9,912 nt of DNA from an uncultured Solirubrobacter sp. (GCA_937871635.1 CALMNS010000539.1:1-9912), one strand, 5' to 3'; shown: positions 1-6,462, counted from the stretch's first letter. Made by a program: numbers and translations. Notes: generated from the sequence alone by a model not told the origin.

Positions 1-539
1 GTTGCCGTGAGGGTGGTCGGGCGCCCCGCCAGGTCCAGACGCAGCCGGGCGCCGCCGTCGCACGCGACGAGCGCGACGTCGGCGCGCTGGGCCCCGACGG
101 TCCCGCTGCCGTCCTCCACGAGGAACAGGAAGCGCCCGGGAAGCCGCACCAGCGCGGGGTCAACGCAGAGGGCGCGGTCGAGCTCGGAGACGAGGTCGTC
201 GGTGCGGAGCGCCGCCGCGGGGTGGCGCCCGCCCAGGGGGGACGCGAGGAGGTTGCGGACCCGGTCGTGAGCGAGGGACGGCAGCAGGCCTCCCGCCCGA
301 AGCCGATCGGCGGCCCACCTCGCGTCCCGGTCGTCGAGTCCCCGGACCTGAAGGCTCGCCCGTGAGGTCGCGTCGACCACGCCGTTGCCCCGGGCCGCGA
401 CCGTGGCCACGGCTCGGAGGCCCCTCGCGTCCAGGCGGCCACCCGGGAGCCGAACCCGCGCGAGGTGACCGTCGGCGGCAGGGTGCAGCCGGAGCACCCC
501 GGGGCATCGGTCCTGGACTACGGCCTTCTGTGGGTCCAT
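1..539 (-). CDS. cobG: Precorrin-3B synthase CobG, N-terminal part (runs off left edge)
   Basis: About 179 codons are present, read leftwards from an ATG at 539-537, and the 3' end lies outside the window. The frame is open throughout. The N-terminus reads CPGVLRLHPAADGHLARVRL, then PGGRLDARGLRAVATVAARG and TSRASLQVRGL. This is the typical opening of the sulfite/nitrite-reductase ferredoxin-like half domain of CobG: an actinobacterial-type CPGVLR start and a TSRxxLQxRGL stretch. In the family, CobG is the iron-sulfur monooxygenase that makes precorrin-3B in the aerobic (oxygen-using) B12 pathway; the C-terminal cysteine motif would lie beyond the edge. The start is fixed by AGGAGG on the minus strand (552-547), 7 bases before the ATG. 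A cobalamin riboswitch precedes the gene on the same strand, which supports the B12 assignment. A general nitrite/sulfite reductase is the alternative, less likely given the riboswitch and the neighbouring cobalt genes. Confidence 0.85.
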   Translation of the reverse strand, partial: MDPQKAVVQDRCPGVLRLHPAADGHLARVRLPGGRLDARGLRAVATVAARGNGVVDATSRASLQVRGLDDRDARWAADRLRAGGLLPSLAHDRVRNLLASPLGGRHPAAALRTDDLVSELDRALCVDPALVRLPGRFLFLVEDGSGTVGAQRADVALVACDGGARLRLDLAGRPTTLTA

Positions 540-546
540 CGAGGAG

Positions 547-570
547 CCTCCTGGGAATGACGCGTTCCCA
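547..570 (-). promoter_or_regulatory. Expression-platform hairpin and ribosome-binding site of the cobG riboswitch
   Basis: Read on the minus strand, GGGAACGCGTCATTCCC forms a 5-bp stem (6 bp with the flanking T-A) and a 7-base loop CGCGTCA. Its 3' arm runs straight into AGGAGG, the ribosome-binding site of cobG. In class-I cobalamin riboswitches a downstream hairpin (P13) docks by its loop onto L5 of the aptamer and blocks the ribosome-binding site. Here four bases of the aptamer loop TGCGAAC (UGCG) can pair with CGCG of this loop (one G-U pair). The stem is seen directly; the docking role is inferred. The same hairpin recurs before cbtB with a compensating base-pair change. Confidence 0.65.
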
Positions 571-587
571 CGAACGACGATCGCGAC

Positions 588-708
588 GGCCGGAGTTCCT
601 GACTCCTGGGCCCTCGGGGGCCCAGACACAGTGGCGCGACCGTCCCGAGTTCGCATCGGGTTCCTCACGCGCCGTCGCGCTGACAGTCAGCAGCATATTC
701 CCGAGGAC
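588..708 (-). promoter_or_regulatory. Cobalamin (adenosylcobalamin-type) riboswitch aptamer upstream of cobG
   Basis: On the minus strand the elements occur in the expected order. First comes GGGAATATGCTG (702-691), then a hairpin GCTGACTGTCAGC (691-679). GAGGAA (666-661) abuts a P5-like stem CCCGA/TCGGG with loop TGCGAAC (660-644). Then the conserved core CGGTCGCGCCACTGTG (642-627), a strong stem CTGGGCCC/GGGCCCAG (625-606), and a closing AGTCAGGAACTCC (604-592). The 16-base core is identical to that of the riboswitch on the other strand, as an inverted copy. High cobalamin would be expected to repress cobG translation through the hairpin at 552-570. The outer limits are approximate because P1 is not clearly resolved by eye. 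Covariance-model scoring is needed for exact boundaries. Confidence 0.83.
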
Positions 709-746
709 GGCGTCCCGCGTCGCCGGCCGCTCAGCACGGCGCCGAT
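707..746. promoter_or_regulatory. Divergent spacer between the two riboswitches (promoter region)
   Basis: Only about 40 GC-rich bases lie between the 5' ends of the two aptamers. Both transcripts must begin here or, more likely, promoter elements extend into the DNA encoding the opposite aptamer. A weak -10-like CATATT sits at 694-699 on the plus strand and a weak GCATAC at about 759-754 on the minus strand. Neither has a clear -35 partner at normal spacing, so no promoter is called with confidence. Confidence 0.35.
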
Positions 747-860
747 CCGCTGGGTATGCTCCCGCCACATCTGACGACGAGAGGAAGCCGGTTCGAATCC
801 GGCGCGGTCGCGCCACTGTGAACCGGGAGCACGCAAGCCCGGGAAGCCAGACCCTCCGCC
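745..860 (+). promoter_or_regulatory. Cobalamin (adenosylcobalamin-type) riboswitch aptamer upstream of cbtB-cbtA
   Basis: The 5' element CTGGGTATGCTCCCG (750-764) is followed by GAGGAA (781-786) and a P5-like stem GCCGG/CCGGC with loop TTCGAAT (787-803). Next comes the highly conserved core CGGTCGCGCCACTGTG (805-820), a GGG/CCC stem region (824-840), and the B12-box-like end AAGCCAGACC (844-853). GGGT at 752-755 can pair with ACCC at 851-854 as P1. This is a textbook class-I cobalamin aptamer. It lies 50 bases upstream of cbtB, a gene known to be B12-riboswitch controlled in many bacteria, so it should lower cobalt uptake when cobalamin is plentiful. Confidence 0.93.
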
Positions 861-881
861 GTCACGTGAACAACCCGCGAC

Positions 882-904
882 GGGGACGCGTGATCCCCAG
901 GAGG
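882..904 (+). promoter_or_regulatory. Expression-platform hairpin and ribosome-binding site of the cbtB riboswitch
   Basis: GGGGACGCGTGATCCCC (882-898) makes a 5-bp stem with the 7-base loop CGCGTGA and is followed at once by AGGAGG (899-904), 6 bases before the cbtB ATG. GTCACG (861-866) could instead pair with CGTGAT (889-894, one G-U pair), which would break this hairpin and give a switching alternative. Loop pairing to the aptamer loop TTCGAAT is poorer than on the cobG side. No T-run follows, so translational rather than transcriptional control is favoured. Confidence 0.65.
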
Positions 905-910
905 TCCTCC

Positions 911-1126
911 ATGTCCGAAGTGCTTGCCGAGCAGCGCGCTGTCGCCGCCGGCCCCCTCGTCACCCCGCGTGAGCTGCTGCCGTACGCGATCTTCGCCGGC
1001 GTGCTCCTGTCGATGCTCATCTTCTTCGCAGGCGCGGAAGAGGGCGCGGCGGCGCTCGTCGGCGGTGGCGCGGTCCACGAGCTGGTGCACGACGGGCGCC
1101 ACCTGCTCGGCTTTCCCTGCCACTGA
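911..1126 (+). CDS. cbtB: CbtB, predicted cobalt transporter small subunit
   Basis: A 71-residue protein with one membrane segment at about residues 24-43 (LPYAIFAGVLLSMLIFFAGA). It ends in a histidine-rich tail VHELVHDGRHLLGFPCH, with His at about 56, 60, 64 and the final residue. This single-helix layout with a terminal GFPCH is the hallmark of CbtB. The family is a small partner of CbtA, predicted from B12-riboswitch regulation and gene clustering to import cobalt; the tail histidines and cysteine are the likely metal ligands. The ATG is chosen because AGGAGG lies 6 bases upstream and the family length matches. The reading frame stays open far upstream through the riboswitch, but that part is not coding. 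cbtA follows after 14 bases. Confidence 0.93.
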   Translation: MSEVLAEQRAVAAGPLVTPRELLPYAIFAGVLLSMLIFFAGAEEGAAALVGGGAVHELVHDGRHLLGFPCH

Positions 1127-1140
1127 GCGGCGGCTCGCCC

Positions 1141-1917
1141 GTGGTCCGCTCCCTGCTCGTGCGGGGGATGCTCGCCGGCCTGGCGGCCGGCGTCGCCGCG
1201 TTCGCGTTCGCGTTCCTCGTCGGTGAGCCGCAGGTCCAGGCCGCGATCGAGTTCCAGGAGCGGCGGGCCGCCCGGGCCGGCGAACCGGCCGCCGTCGAGG
1301 TCTACAGCCGGGACGTGCAGCGGACGATCGGCCTCCTGACCGCGTCGATCGCCCTCGGCGTGGGCTTCGGCGGCCTGCTCGCCCTCGTCTTCGCCTACGC
1401 GTACGGCCGCGTGGGGATCGCCGGGGCCCGATCGACGGCGGCGGCCCTGGCCGTCGTCGCCTTCGCGACCCTCACCCTCGTGCCGTTCACGAAGTACCCG
1501 GCCAATCCGCCGGCGGTCGGCGACCCCGCGACGATCGACGAGCGCACGCTGCTGAGCTTCGCCATGATCGCGATCGCGGCCCTCGCCCTCCTGGCCGCCG
1601 TCCGCGCTCGTGCTCGGCTCGCGGCTCGGCTCGGCGCGTGGGACGCCACCGTGGTCGCCGGCGGGGTCTTCGTCGCGGTGATCGCCGTCGCACAGCTGAT
1701 CCTGCCCGCGATGGACGCGGCGCCGCCCGGCTTCCCGGCCGACGTGCTCTATCGCTTCCGGCTGGCGTCGCTGGGGATCAGCGCGACCCTCTGGCTGGTC
1801 ATCGGGCTGGCGTTCGGCGCGGCGGCGGAGCGCCTGCTCGCGCAGCAGCGCGGGTCGAGGAGCAGGCGAAGCCTACGGGTCACCGGCCGCGAAGAAGACC
1901 CCGCCGCTGGTCGCTGA
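1141..1917 (+). CDS. cbtA: CbtA, predicted cobalt transporter membrane subunit
   Basis: A 258-residue protein with about six membrane segments: residues 9-27, 62-88, 99-117, 137-154, 172-191 and 207-229. The N-terminus MVRSLLVRGMLAGLAAGVAA and the motif PFTKYPANPPAVGD (115-128) are typical of CbtA. The family is predicted to form a cobalt uptake system with CbtB; transport has been inferred mainly from B12-riboswitch control and co-occurrence with cobalamin synthesis genes. The start is a GTG with no clear ribosome-binding site, 14 bases after cbtB, suggesting translational coupling. An in-frame ATG at 1168 follows GCGGGGG, but it would drop the conserved MVRSLLVRG opening. The last 25 or so residues are basic and low in complexity. 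Its stop is only 16 bases from the stop of the convergent symporter gene, and no terminator is evident between them. Confidence 0.92.
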   Translation: MVRSLLVRGMLAGLAAGVAAFAFAFLVGEPQVQAAIEFQERRAARAGEPAAVEVYSRDVQRTIGLLTASIALGVGFGGLLALVFAYAYGRVGIAGARSTAAALAVVAFATLTLVPFTKYPANPPAVGDPATIDERTLLSFAMIAIAALALLAAVRARARLAARLGAWDATVVAGGVFVAVIAVAQLILPAMDAAPPGFPADVLYRFRLASLGISATLWLVIGLAFGAAAERLLAQQRGSRSRRSLRVTGREEDPAAGR

Positions 1918-1933
1918 CGAGGCCGCCGTCCGC

Positions 1934-3391
1934 TCACGCCTTCGAGCGGATGGGGGCGATCTCGCCCGTGCGGAGCTTGCCTCTGTAGTTGTTGAGCTCG
2001 CGCTTGATCACGGGAGCCAGCAGGTACACCCCGATGAGGTTCGGTATCGACATCGCGAAGATCATCGCGTCGGAGAACCCGATCACGGGGTCGAGGCTCG
2101 TGGAGGAGCCGACCACGACGAAGAGGCAGAAGACCAGCTTGAACGCGAGATCCGCCCGGCGGCTCTCTTTGAAGAGGTAGGCCGTCGCCTTCGCGCCGTA
2201 GTAGCTCCAGGCGAGCATCGTGGAGTAGGCAAACAGCAGGACGGCGATCGAGAGCACGGCGGGGAACCACGGGATCACCGACTTGAACGCGTCCGAGGTG
2301 AGTGCGACGCCTTCGACGCCCTCCTGCTGATACACGCCGGTGATGACGATCACGAGCGCCGTCATCGTGCAGATCACCACCGTGTCGATGAACGGTTCGA
2401 GCAGCGCGACGTACCCCTCGGTGACCGGCTCATTGGTCTGGACGGCCGAGTGGGCGATGGCGGCCGACCCGACTCCCGCCTCGTTGGAGAAGGCGGCCCG
2501 CTGAAAGCCGGTGATGAGCGCACCGATGACGCCGCCGGTCACGCCCGCCGCGGTGAACGCGCCGTCGAAGATCGAGTCGATCGCGTCCGGGATCGAGCCC
2601 AGGTTGAAGGCGAACACGATGAAGCAGGCCGTCACGTAGAAGATGGCCATGAACGGCACGAGCTTGCTCGTCACCCGGGCGATGCTCCGGATCCCGCCGA
2701 GGATGACGGCGCCGACCAGGACCGCGAGGACGACGCCGAACACCGCGCCGGCGCCCGAGAAGCCGAGCAGCCCGTCGCTCCCGCCGGTGACCTCCTTCGT
2801 CTGGGCGAAGGCCTGGTTGGCCTGGAACATGTTGCCGCCCCCCAGCGAGCCGCCGATCGCGCAGACAGCGAAGACCACGGCGAGGACCGCGCCCAACCCA
2901 CCGAGGCCCTTGGCGGCGAGACCCCTGCTCAGGTAGTACATCGGCCCGCCGGAGATGCTGCCGTCGTCGTTCTCGCGCCGGTACTTCACGCCAAGGGTGC
3001 ACTCCGCGAACTTGCTGCACATGCCGAGGAGCCCGGCGGTGATCATCCAGAACGTCGCTCCGGGCCCGCCGACGCTTATCGCGACGGCAACCCCGGCGAT
3101 GTTGCCCAGCCCGACGGTGCCGGACACCGCGGTCGCGAGCGCCTGGAAGTGGGTGACCTCGCCGATGTGCTCGGGCTCGTCGTACTTTCCGGCAACGAGG
3201 TTGAGGGCGTGGCCGAAGCCACGGAACTGGATGACGCCGAAGTAGATCGTGAACAGCACCGCCGCCGCGATGAGCCAGAGGACGATGAGCGGCAGCTCGG
3301 CGTCTCCGATCTTGAGGCTGTAGAAGATCACGCTCTGGATCGCGTCCGAGATCGGCGTGAAGACCTCGTTGATCTTCTCGTCAACGTTCAT
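1934..3391 (-). CDS. AGCS-family sodium:alanine/glycine symporter
   Basis: A 485-residue multi-pass membrane protein, normal length for the alanine or glycine:cation symporter family. Signature regions are HFQALATAVSGTVGLGNIAG (81-100), then GGPGATFWM (108-116) and GMCSKFAE (123-130). SGGPMYYLSRGL (147-158) follows, then FSNEAGVGSAAIAHSAVQTN (301-320). About ten to eleven hydrophobic stretches are visible, at about 35-55, 85-107, 111-125, 164-182, 212-233, 245-263, 283-298, 335-352, 375-395, 416-432 and 440-460. It should import L- or D-alanine, glycine or a similar small amino acid with Na+; the exact substrate cannot be read from sequence. The ATG at 3391 has AGGAG 7 bases upstream on the minus strand. 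It lies 30 bases downstream of a universal stress protein gene on the same strand, probably in one transcript. Glutamine transport is possible in this family, which is of interest with a glutaminase gene 2 kb away. Confidence 0.92.
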   Translation of the reverse strand: MNVDEKINEVFTPISDAIQSVIFYSLKIGDAELPLIVLWLIAAAVLFTIYFGVIQFRGFGHALNLVAGKYDEPEHIGEVTHFQALATAVSGTVGLGNIAGVAVAISVGGPGATFWMITAGLLGMCSKFAECTLGVKYRRENDDGSISGGPMYYLSRGLAAKGLGGLGAVLAVVFAVCAIGGSLGGGNMFQANQAFAQTKEVTGGSDGLLGFSGAGAVFGVVLAVLVGAVILGGIRSIARVTSKLVPFMAIFYVTACFIVFAFNLGSIPDAIDSIFDGAFTAAGVTGGVIGALITGFQRAAFSNEAGVGSAAIAHSAVQTNEPVTEGYVALLEPFIDTVVICTMTALVIVITGVYQQEGVEGVALTSDAFKSVIPWFPAVLSIAVLLFAYSTMLAWSYYGAKATAYLFKESRRADLAFKLVFCLFVVVGSSTSLDPVIGFSDAMIFAMSIPNLIGVYLLAPVIKRELNNYRGKLRTGEIAPIRSKA

Positions 3392-3421
3392 GTGGCGGCT
3401 CCTGGTCGGGTCGTCGGTCCG

Positions 3422-3856
3422 TCAGGGGACCACGGTCACGGGCACGGGCGAGATCTGGACGAGGCTCGACGGCACGCTGCCGAACAGCGCGGCCCGCAGC
3501 CTCGTCTCGCCCGTGCGACCCACGACCAGCTGGGTGACCTCGTGCTCCTCGGCGAGGTCGCAGAGCGTCTGCGCCGGGTGACCGTGGCGGACGACGGCTT
3601 GGACATCGACACCGACCACCCGGATGGCCTCGGCCGCGGGTGCCGCGATGTCCCGCTTCCCCCGCGCGAGCTCCGCCTCCCGGGTCGGGTGGCGCCGCTC
3701 GTTCTCCTCGGTCGTGGTGGCGCCGAACGGCGACCACGGCACGACGTGAGCGACGACGACGGCCGCCCGCTCGGCCCGAGCGCGCTCGGTGACGAACACG
3801 GCCGCGCGGGAGGAGGCGGCGCTCGAATCCACCCCGACGAGAAACACTGCGCTCAC
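3422..3856 (-). CDS. Universal stress protein (UspA family, ATP-binding type)
   Basis: A 144-residue single Usp domain, normal length. The N-terminal strand is FLVGVDSS (5-12). The C-terminal motif GRTGETRLRAALFGS (113-127) fits the G-2X-G-9X-G-S pattern of ATP-binding Usp proteins (G113, G116, G126, S127), and the last strand is PVPVTVVP. Such proteins are cytoplasmic dimers that bind ATP and act as stress or energy sensors; the partner is unknown. The start is GTG at 3856, with GAGGGGGAG (about 3868-3860) as ribosome-binding site. It leads a probable two-gene unit with the symporter downstream, so it may modulate or simply be co-expressed with amino-acid uptake. Confidence 0.9.
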   Translation of the reverse strand: MSAVFLVGVDSSAASSRAAVFVTERARAERAAVVVAHVVPWSPFGATTTEENERRHPTREAELARGKRDIAAPAAEAIRVVGVDVQAVVRHGHPAQTLCDLAEEHEVTQLVVGRTGETRLRAALFGSVPSSLVQISPVPVTVVP

Positions 3857-4362
3857 CGCTCCCCCTCATCCTGTTGCTTGGGCGACGACGGCAAGAGCCG
3901 CGTTCAGGTCGCGACAAGCTAGTGATGCAGCGCCGGACGCGGGTTGGGACGGTGGGTTGGCGTCAGCGTGTAGACCAACGGCGAGGGAGCCCTGCGCCTC
4001 GGCGAGCAGCTCGAGCGACCGCGCCGGTCCGCGACTCCGCAGCTACTCCCGGGTCGGCCGTACTGGGCGAATCACCGCCGATGAGTGCCGGGCATGCTCA
4101 CGATGCGCGGACTGCGAAGTCGGCGGACGAGGCGACGCAGGAGACCGGGGCGTCTGGGGAGCCCGCTCGACGCGCCGATCTCCGTGTCGACGCGCTTGGC
4201 GCGCACCTGGTCGAGGGGGACGTTGAAGCGCTCGGCGAGCGCGGCGTCGCTCATGGTCACCGCGAGCCAGTCGAACGGCCTCTACGCGCTCGACGCCATG
4301 CGGCGTTGGGGCGAGGACGATGCGGACGCCGCGATCGAAGCCATCGAGAAGGAGCTCGCCTC
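3857..4362. other. About 500 bp without a convincing intact gene; probable decayed sequence
   Basis: No ORF here looks like a complete gene. Three fragments have partial coding character. A minus-strand frame ending at about 3872 (LELLAEAQGSLAVGLHADAN, then CRDLNAALAVVAQ) has no acceptable start and is cut by a TAG upstream. A minus-strand ORF at 4260-4072 begins MTMSDAALAERFNVPLDQVR, resembling a short helix-turn-helix stretch, then turns into arginine-rich low-complexity sequence. A plus-strand fragment runs into the start of the ATPase remnant. GC at third positions falls towards 3870-3960, where A/T-containing codons such as cta, tca and aca appear. I read the stretch as degraded DNA plus the promoter region of the stress-protein gene. 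No repeat or RNA gene was recognised. Confidence 0.45.
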
Positions 4363-4366
4363 ATGA
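4254..4366 (+). pseudogene. 3' end of an unidentified gene, coupled to the ATPase subunit B remnant
   Basis: The plus-strand frame ending at 4366 reads SNGLYALDAMRRWGEDDADA, then AIEAIEKELAS and TGA. Its stop overlaps the ATG of the subunit B remnant in an ATGA arrangement, typical of consecutive genes of one operon. The acidic helical tail looks like a genuine C-terminus, but upstream of about 4254 the frame becomes arginine- and serine-rich noise. An ATG at 4254 would give only 37 residues. In V/A-ATPase operons the gene before subunit B is usually subunit A. I cannot recognise subunit A here, so the identity is open. Confidence 0.4.
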
Positions 4367-5318
4367 CGCGGCGGTTCCCGGTCGAGCATCGCACCGTCGT
4401 CCGGCTCGCCGGCCCCCTGGTGATCGCGGAGGGCGGCATCGACGTGGGCTTCGACGAGGTCGTCGAGGTGGTGGGGGCCGGCGGCCTCGAGCGCCACGGG
4501 CGGATCCTCGAGCTCGACGGCGACCGGATGGTCGTCCAGATCCTCGAGGGCACCCGCGGCCTCGACGTCGAGGAGATCGCCGTCCGCGCCCACGGCCGGA
4601 CGGCGCGGATCGGCGTCGGCCCTGAGCTCGTCGGTCGCGTGCTCGACGGCCTTGGCCGCCCGCTGGACGGCGGACCGCCACCCGCGACGTCCCTCGAGCG
4701 CGACGTCAAGGGCGCGCCGCTGAACCCGGTCACCCGCGCCAAGCCGTCGGACTTTAATCGAGACGGGGGTGTCGGCGATCGACGGCCTGGCCGCGCATCA
4801 CGCGCCGCCAGGCCGACTTCTTCCGAACCCGGCTCGCGCAGAGCGCCGCCCTCGAGCGGACCATGCTCCTGCTCGACCTGGCCGACGACCCGACCATCGA
4901 ACGGCTGCTCACTCCCTCGCGCCGCGCTGACGGTCGCGGAGCACCTCGCCTTCGAGCTGGGCCGCCACGTGCTCGTCGTCCTCACCGACATCACCAGACA
5001 CTGCGAGGGGCTGCGGGAGGTCGGGGCGGTGCGCGAGGAGGTCCCCGGCCGTCGCGGGTATCCGGGCTACATGTACACCGACCTCGCGTCGCTGTTCGAG
5101 CGCGCCGGCCGGATCCACGGACGATCCCGAACCTTGACCCAGGTCATGGTCGTTTCCATGCCCGACGACGACATCACGCATCCCATCCCCGACCTCACGG
5201 GCTACATCACCGAGGGGCAGATCGTGCTCTCGCGAGCGGCACCGCCGCCCGATCGATCCGCCCCGTCGAGGAGCTGCGCCGGCTGGATCCCCGGCTCGTC
5301 CAGGCGGGTCGCGCCTGA
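4363..5318 (+). pseudogene. V/A-type ATPase subunit B, frameshifted and internally deleted remnant
   Basis: Subunit B is the non-catalytic nucleotide-binding subunit of the rotary V/A-type ATPase head. Part 1 (4363 to about 4755) has VVRLAGPLVIAEGGIDVGF, RILELDGDRMVVQILEGTRG, LVGRVLDGLGRPLDGG and GAPLNPVTRAKPSDF. After a frame change, 4757-4798 reads IETGVSAIDGLAAH. The block of roughly 45-50 residues with the family's SGSGLPHN nucleotide-binding region is then missing. A third frame (4794 to about 4919) gives ITRRQADFFRTRLAQSAALE and LLLDLADDPTIERLLTP. Another change returns to the first frame (4924-5232): ALTVAEHLAFELGRHVLVVL, EEVPGRRGYPGYMYTDLASL and DDDITHPIPDLTGYITEGQI. At about 5230 the frame shifts once more (RERHRRPIDPP), and the C-terminal 120 or so residues are absent. 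Order and direction match a single ancestral gene. Sequencing error could explain single shifts but not the missing blocks. An intact V-ATPase elsewhere is not visible here. Confidence 0.88.
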
Positions 5319-5341
5319 GCCCCAGAGGGACCTGCCCACCC

Positions 5342-6373
5342 ATGCCCACGCCTGAGATCGACCGGCAGATCACCCGGCGGCTGGAGGAGCTCTACGAGCG
5401 GCACCTCCCCGTGGACGAGCGGCGGCTCGACCGCTACTACGAGTCAGGACGCGGCTACTACCCGCCCGCGGAGGCCGGTCGGGAGCGCGAGCGATTCGCG
5501 GTCTGCCTCGCCACGGTCGACGGGATGCTCTACCGGGCCGGCGACCATGCGGTCCCCTTCCCGCTGCAGTCGATATCGAAGGTCTTCGCGTACGCGCTGG
5601 CGCTGGCCGACCATCCCCGGGACGCGATCCTGGCGCGGGTGGGCGTCGAGCCCAGCGGCGACGCCTTCAACTCCATCGTGTTCGACGAGCGCCACCACCG
5701 GCCCCACAACCCCATGGTCAACGCGGGGGCGCTCGTGACCACCGACCTCGTTCGCGGCGCGGACGCGGGGCGGAAGATGGAGCGGATCCTCGGCGTCCTG
5801 CGCGCCTGTGCCGGCACCGATGACCTCGAGGCCGACTCCGGCACCTTCGAGCGGGAGCTGCGCACCGCCGACCGCAATCGGGCTACGGCGTACCTCATGC
5901 GGGCCGAGGGCATGCTCCATGGGGACGTCGAGGAGCTGCTGGCGCTCTACCTGCGGCAGTGCTCCGTCCACGTCACCTGCGCGCAGCTCGCGGTCATGGG
6001 CTCCACCCTGGCCAACGGGTGCTGCAATCCCTTCACCGGACAGCGCGCGCTGCCCCGCGGGCGGATCCGCGACCTGTTGAGCGTGATGTACACCTGCGGG
6101 ATGTACGACGCCGCGGGTGCGTGGGCCTACGAGGTCGGCGTGCCGGCCAAGAGCGGGGTGGGCGGCGGCATCCTCGCCGTCGTGCCGGGGAAGATGGGCA
6201 TCGGCGTCTACTCGCCGGGCCTCGACGCGTACGGCAACAGCGTTCGCGGCGTGAGCGTCTGCAGGGAGATCTCCGACCGGCTCGGCCTCAACGTCTTCGC
6301 CGCCGAGGACGAGGATGCGATCCTCGGTCACGCGCCGCCGGCCGCGGAGCGGCCCGGTGAGACGGCGTTCTGA
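5342..6373 (+). CDS. glsA: Glutaminase (GlsA/serine-dependent family)
   Basis: A 343-residue intact protein; the catalytic domain covers about residues 8-330, as usual for the single-domain family. It hydrolyses L-glutamine to glutamate and ammonia in the cytoplasm. The catalytic Ser-x-x-Lys is visible in FPLQSISKVFAYAL (S77, K80). Other family motifs are NSIVFDE (110-116), NPMVNAGAL (123-131), ADRNRATAYLM (176-186), MYTCGMYDAAGAWAYEVG (249-266), PAKSGVGGGILAVVPGKMGI (268-287) and YSPGLDAYGNSVRG (290-303). The ATG at 5342 follows GAGGGA by 11 bases, a weak ribosome-binding site, and lies 23 bases after the last stop of the ATPase remnant. The C-terminal tail APPAAERPGETAF is low in complexity. 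It is convergent with the GH15 remnant, with 89 bases between stops that show no clear terminator. It may have relied on the old ATPase operon promoter. Confidence 0.95.
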   Translation: MPTPEIDRQITRRLEELYERHLPVDERRLDRYYESGRGYYPPAEAGRERERFAVCLATVDGMLYRAGDHAVPFPLQSISKVFAYALALADHPRDAILARVGVEPSGDAFNSIVFDERHHRPHNPMVNAGALVTTDLVRGADAGRKMERILGVLRACAGTDDLEADSGTFERELRTADRNRATAYLMRAEGMLHGDVEELLALYLRQCSVHVTCAQLAVMGSTLANGCCNPFTGQRALPRGRIRDLLSVMYTCGMYDAAGAWAYEVGVPAKSGVGGGILAVVPGKMGIGVYSPGLDAYGNSVRGVSVCREISDRLGLNVFAAEDEDAILGHAPPAAERPGETAF

Positions 6374-6462
6374 CCACACGGGTCCGGACGCCGCCATCAG
6401 AGCCGCCGCCGGTCCGAGCTCCTCGTGCGAGGCGTGAAAGCCGACGCCGACGCCCGTGCCGC

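Noticed and set aside
606..625. Strong hairpin CTGGGCCC-TCGG-GGGCCCAG as a transcription terminator
   Set aside because: No T-run follows on either strand, and it sits at the position of the P7/P8-like stem of the minus-strand riboswitch.
787..815. tRNA-like 3' half (GGTTCGAATCC loop followed by GCGCCA)
   Set aside because: It resembles a T-arm and acceptor end, but no D-arm, anticodon arm or 5' acceptor strand fits. The segment is the P5/L5 and core of the cobalamin riboswitch.
160..816. Long minus-strand reading frame across cobG's start and both riboswitches
   Set aside because: Its product is Arg/Pro/Gly-rich with no family resemblance. The neighbouring frame encodes CobG, and the upstream half is structured RNA sequence.
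2450..3922. 490-codon plus-strand frame opposite the symporter and stress-protein genes
   Set aside because: Asp/Glu/Arg/His-rich low-complexity product antisense to two well-recognised genes; an artefact of high GC content.
6374..6462. Bidirectional terminator between glsA and the GH15 remnant
   Set aside because: Only a weak CCTC-GTGC-GAGG hairpin at 6421-6432 with no T-run; insufficient to call.
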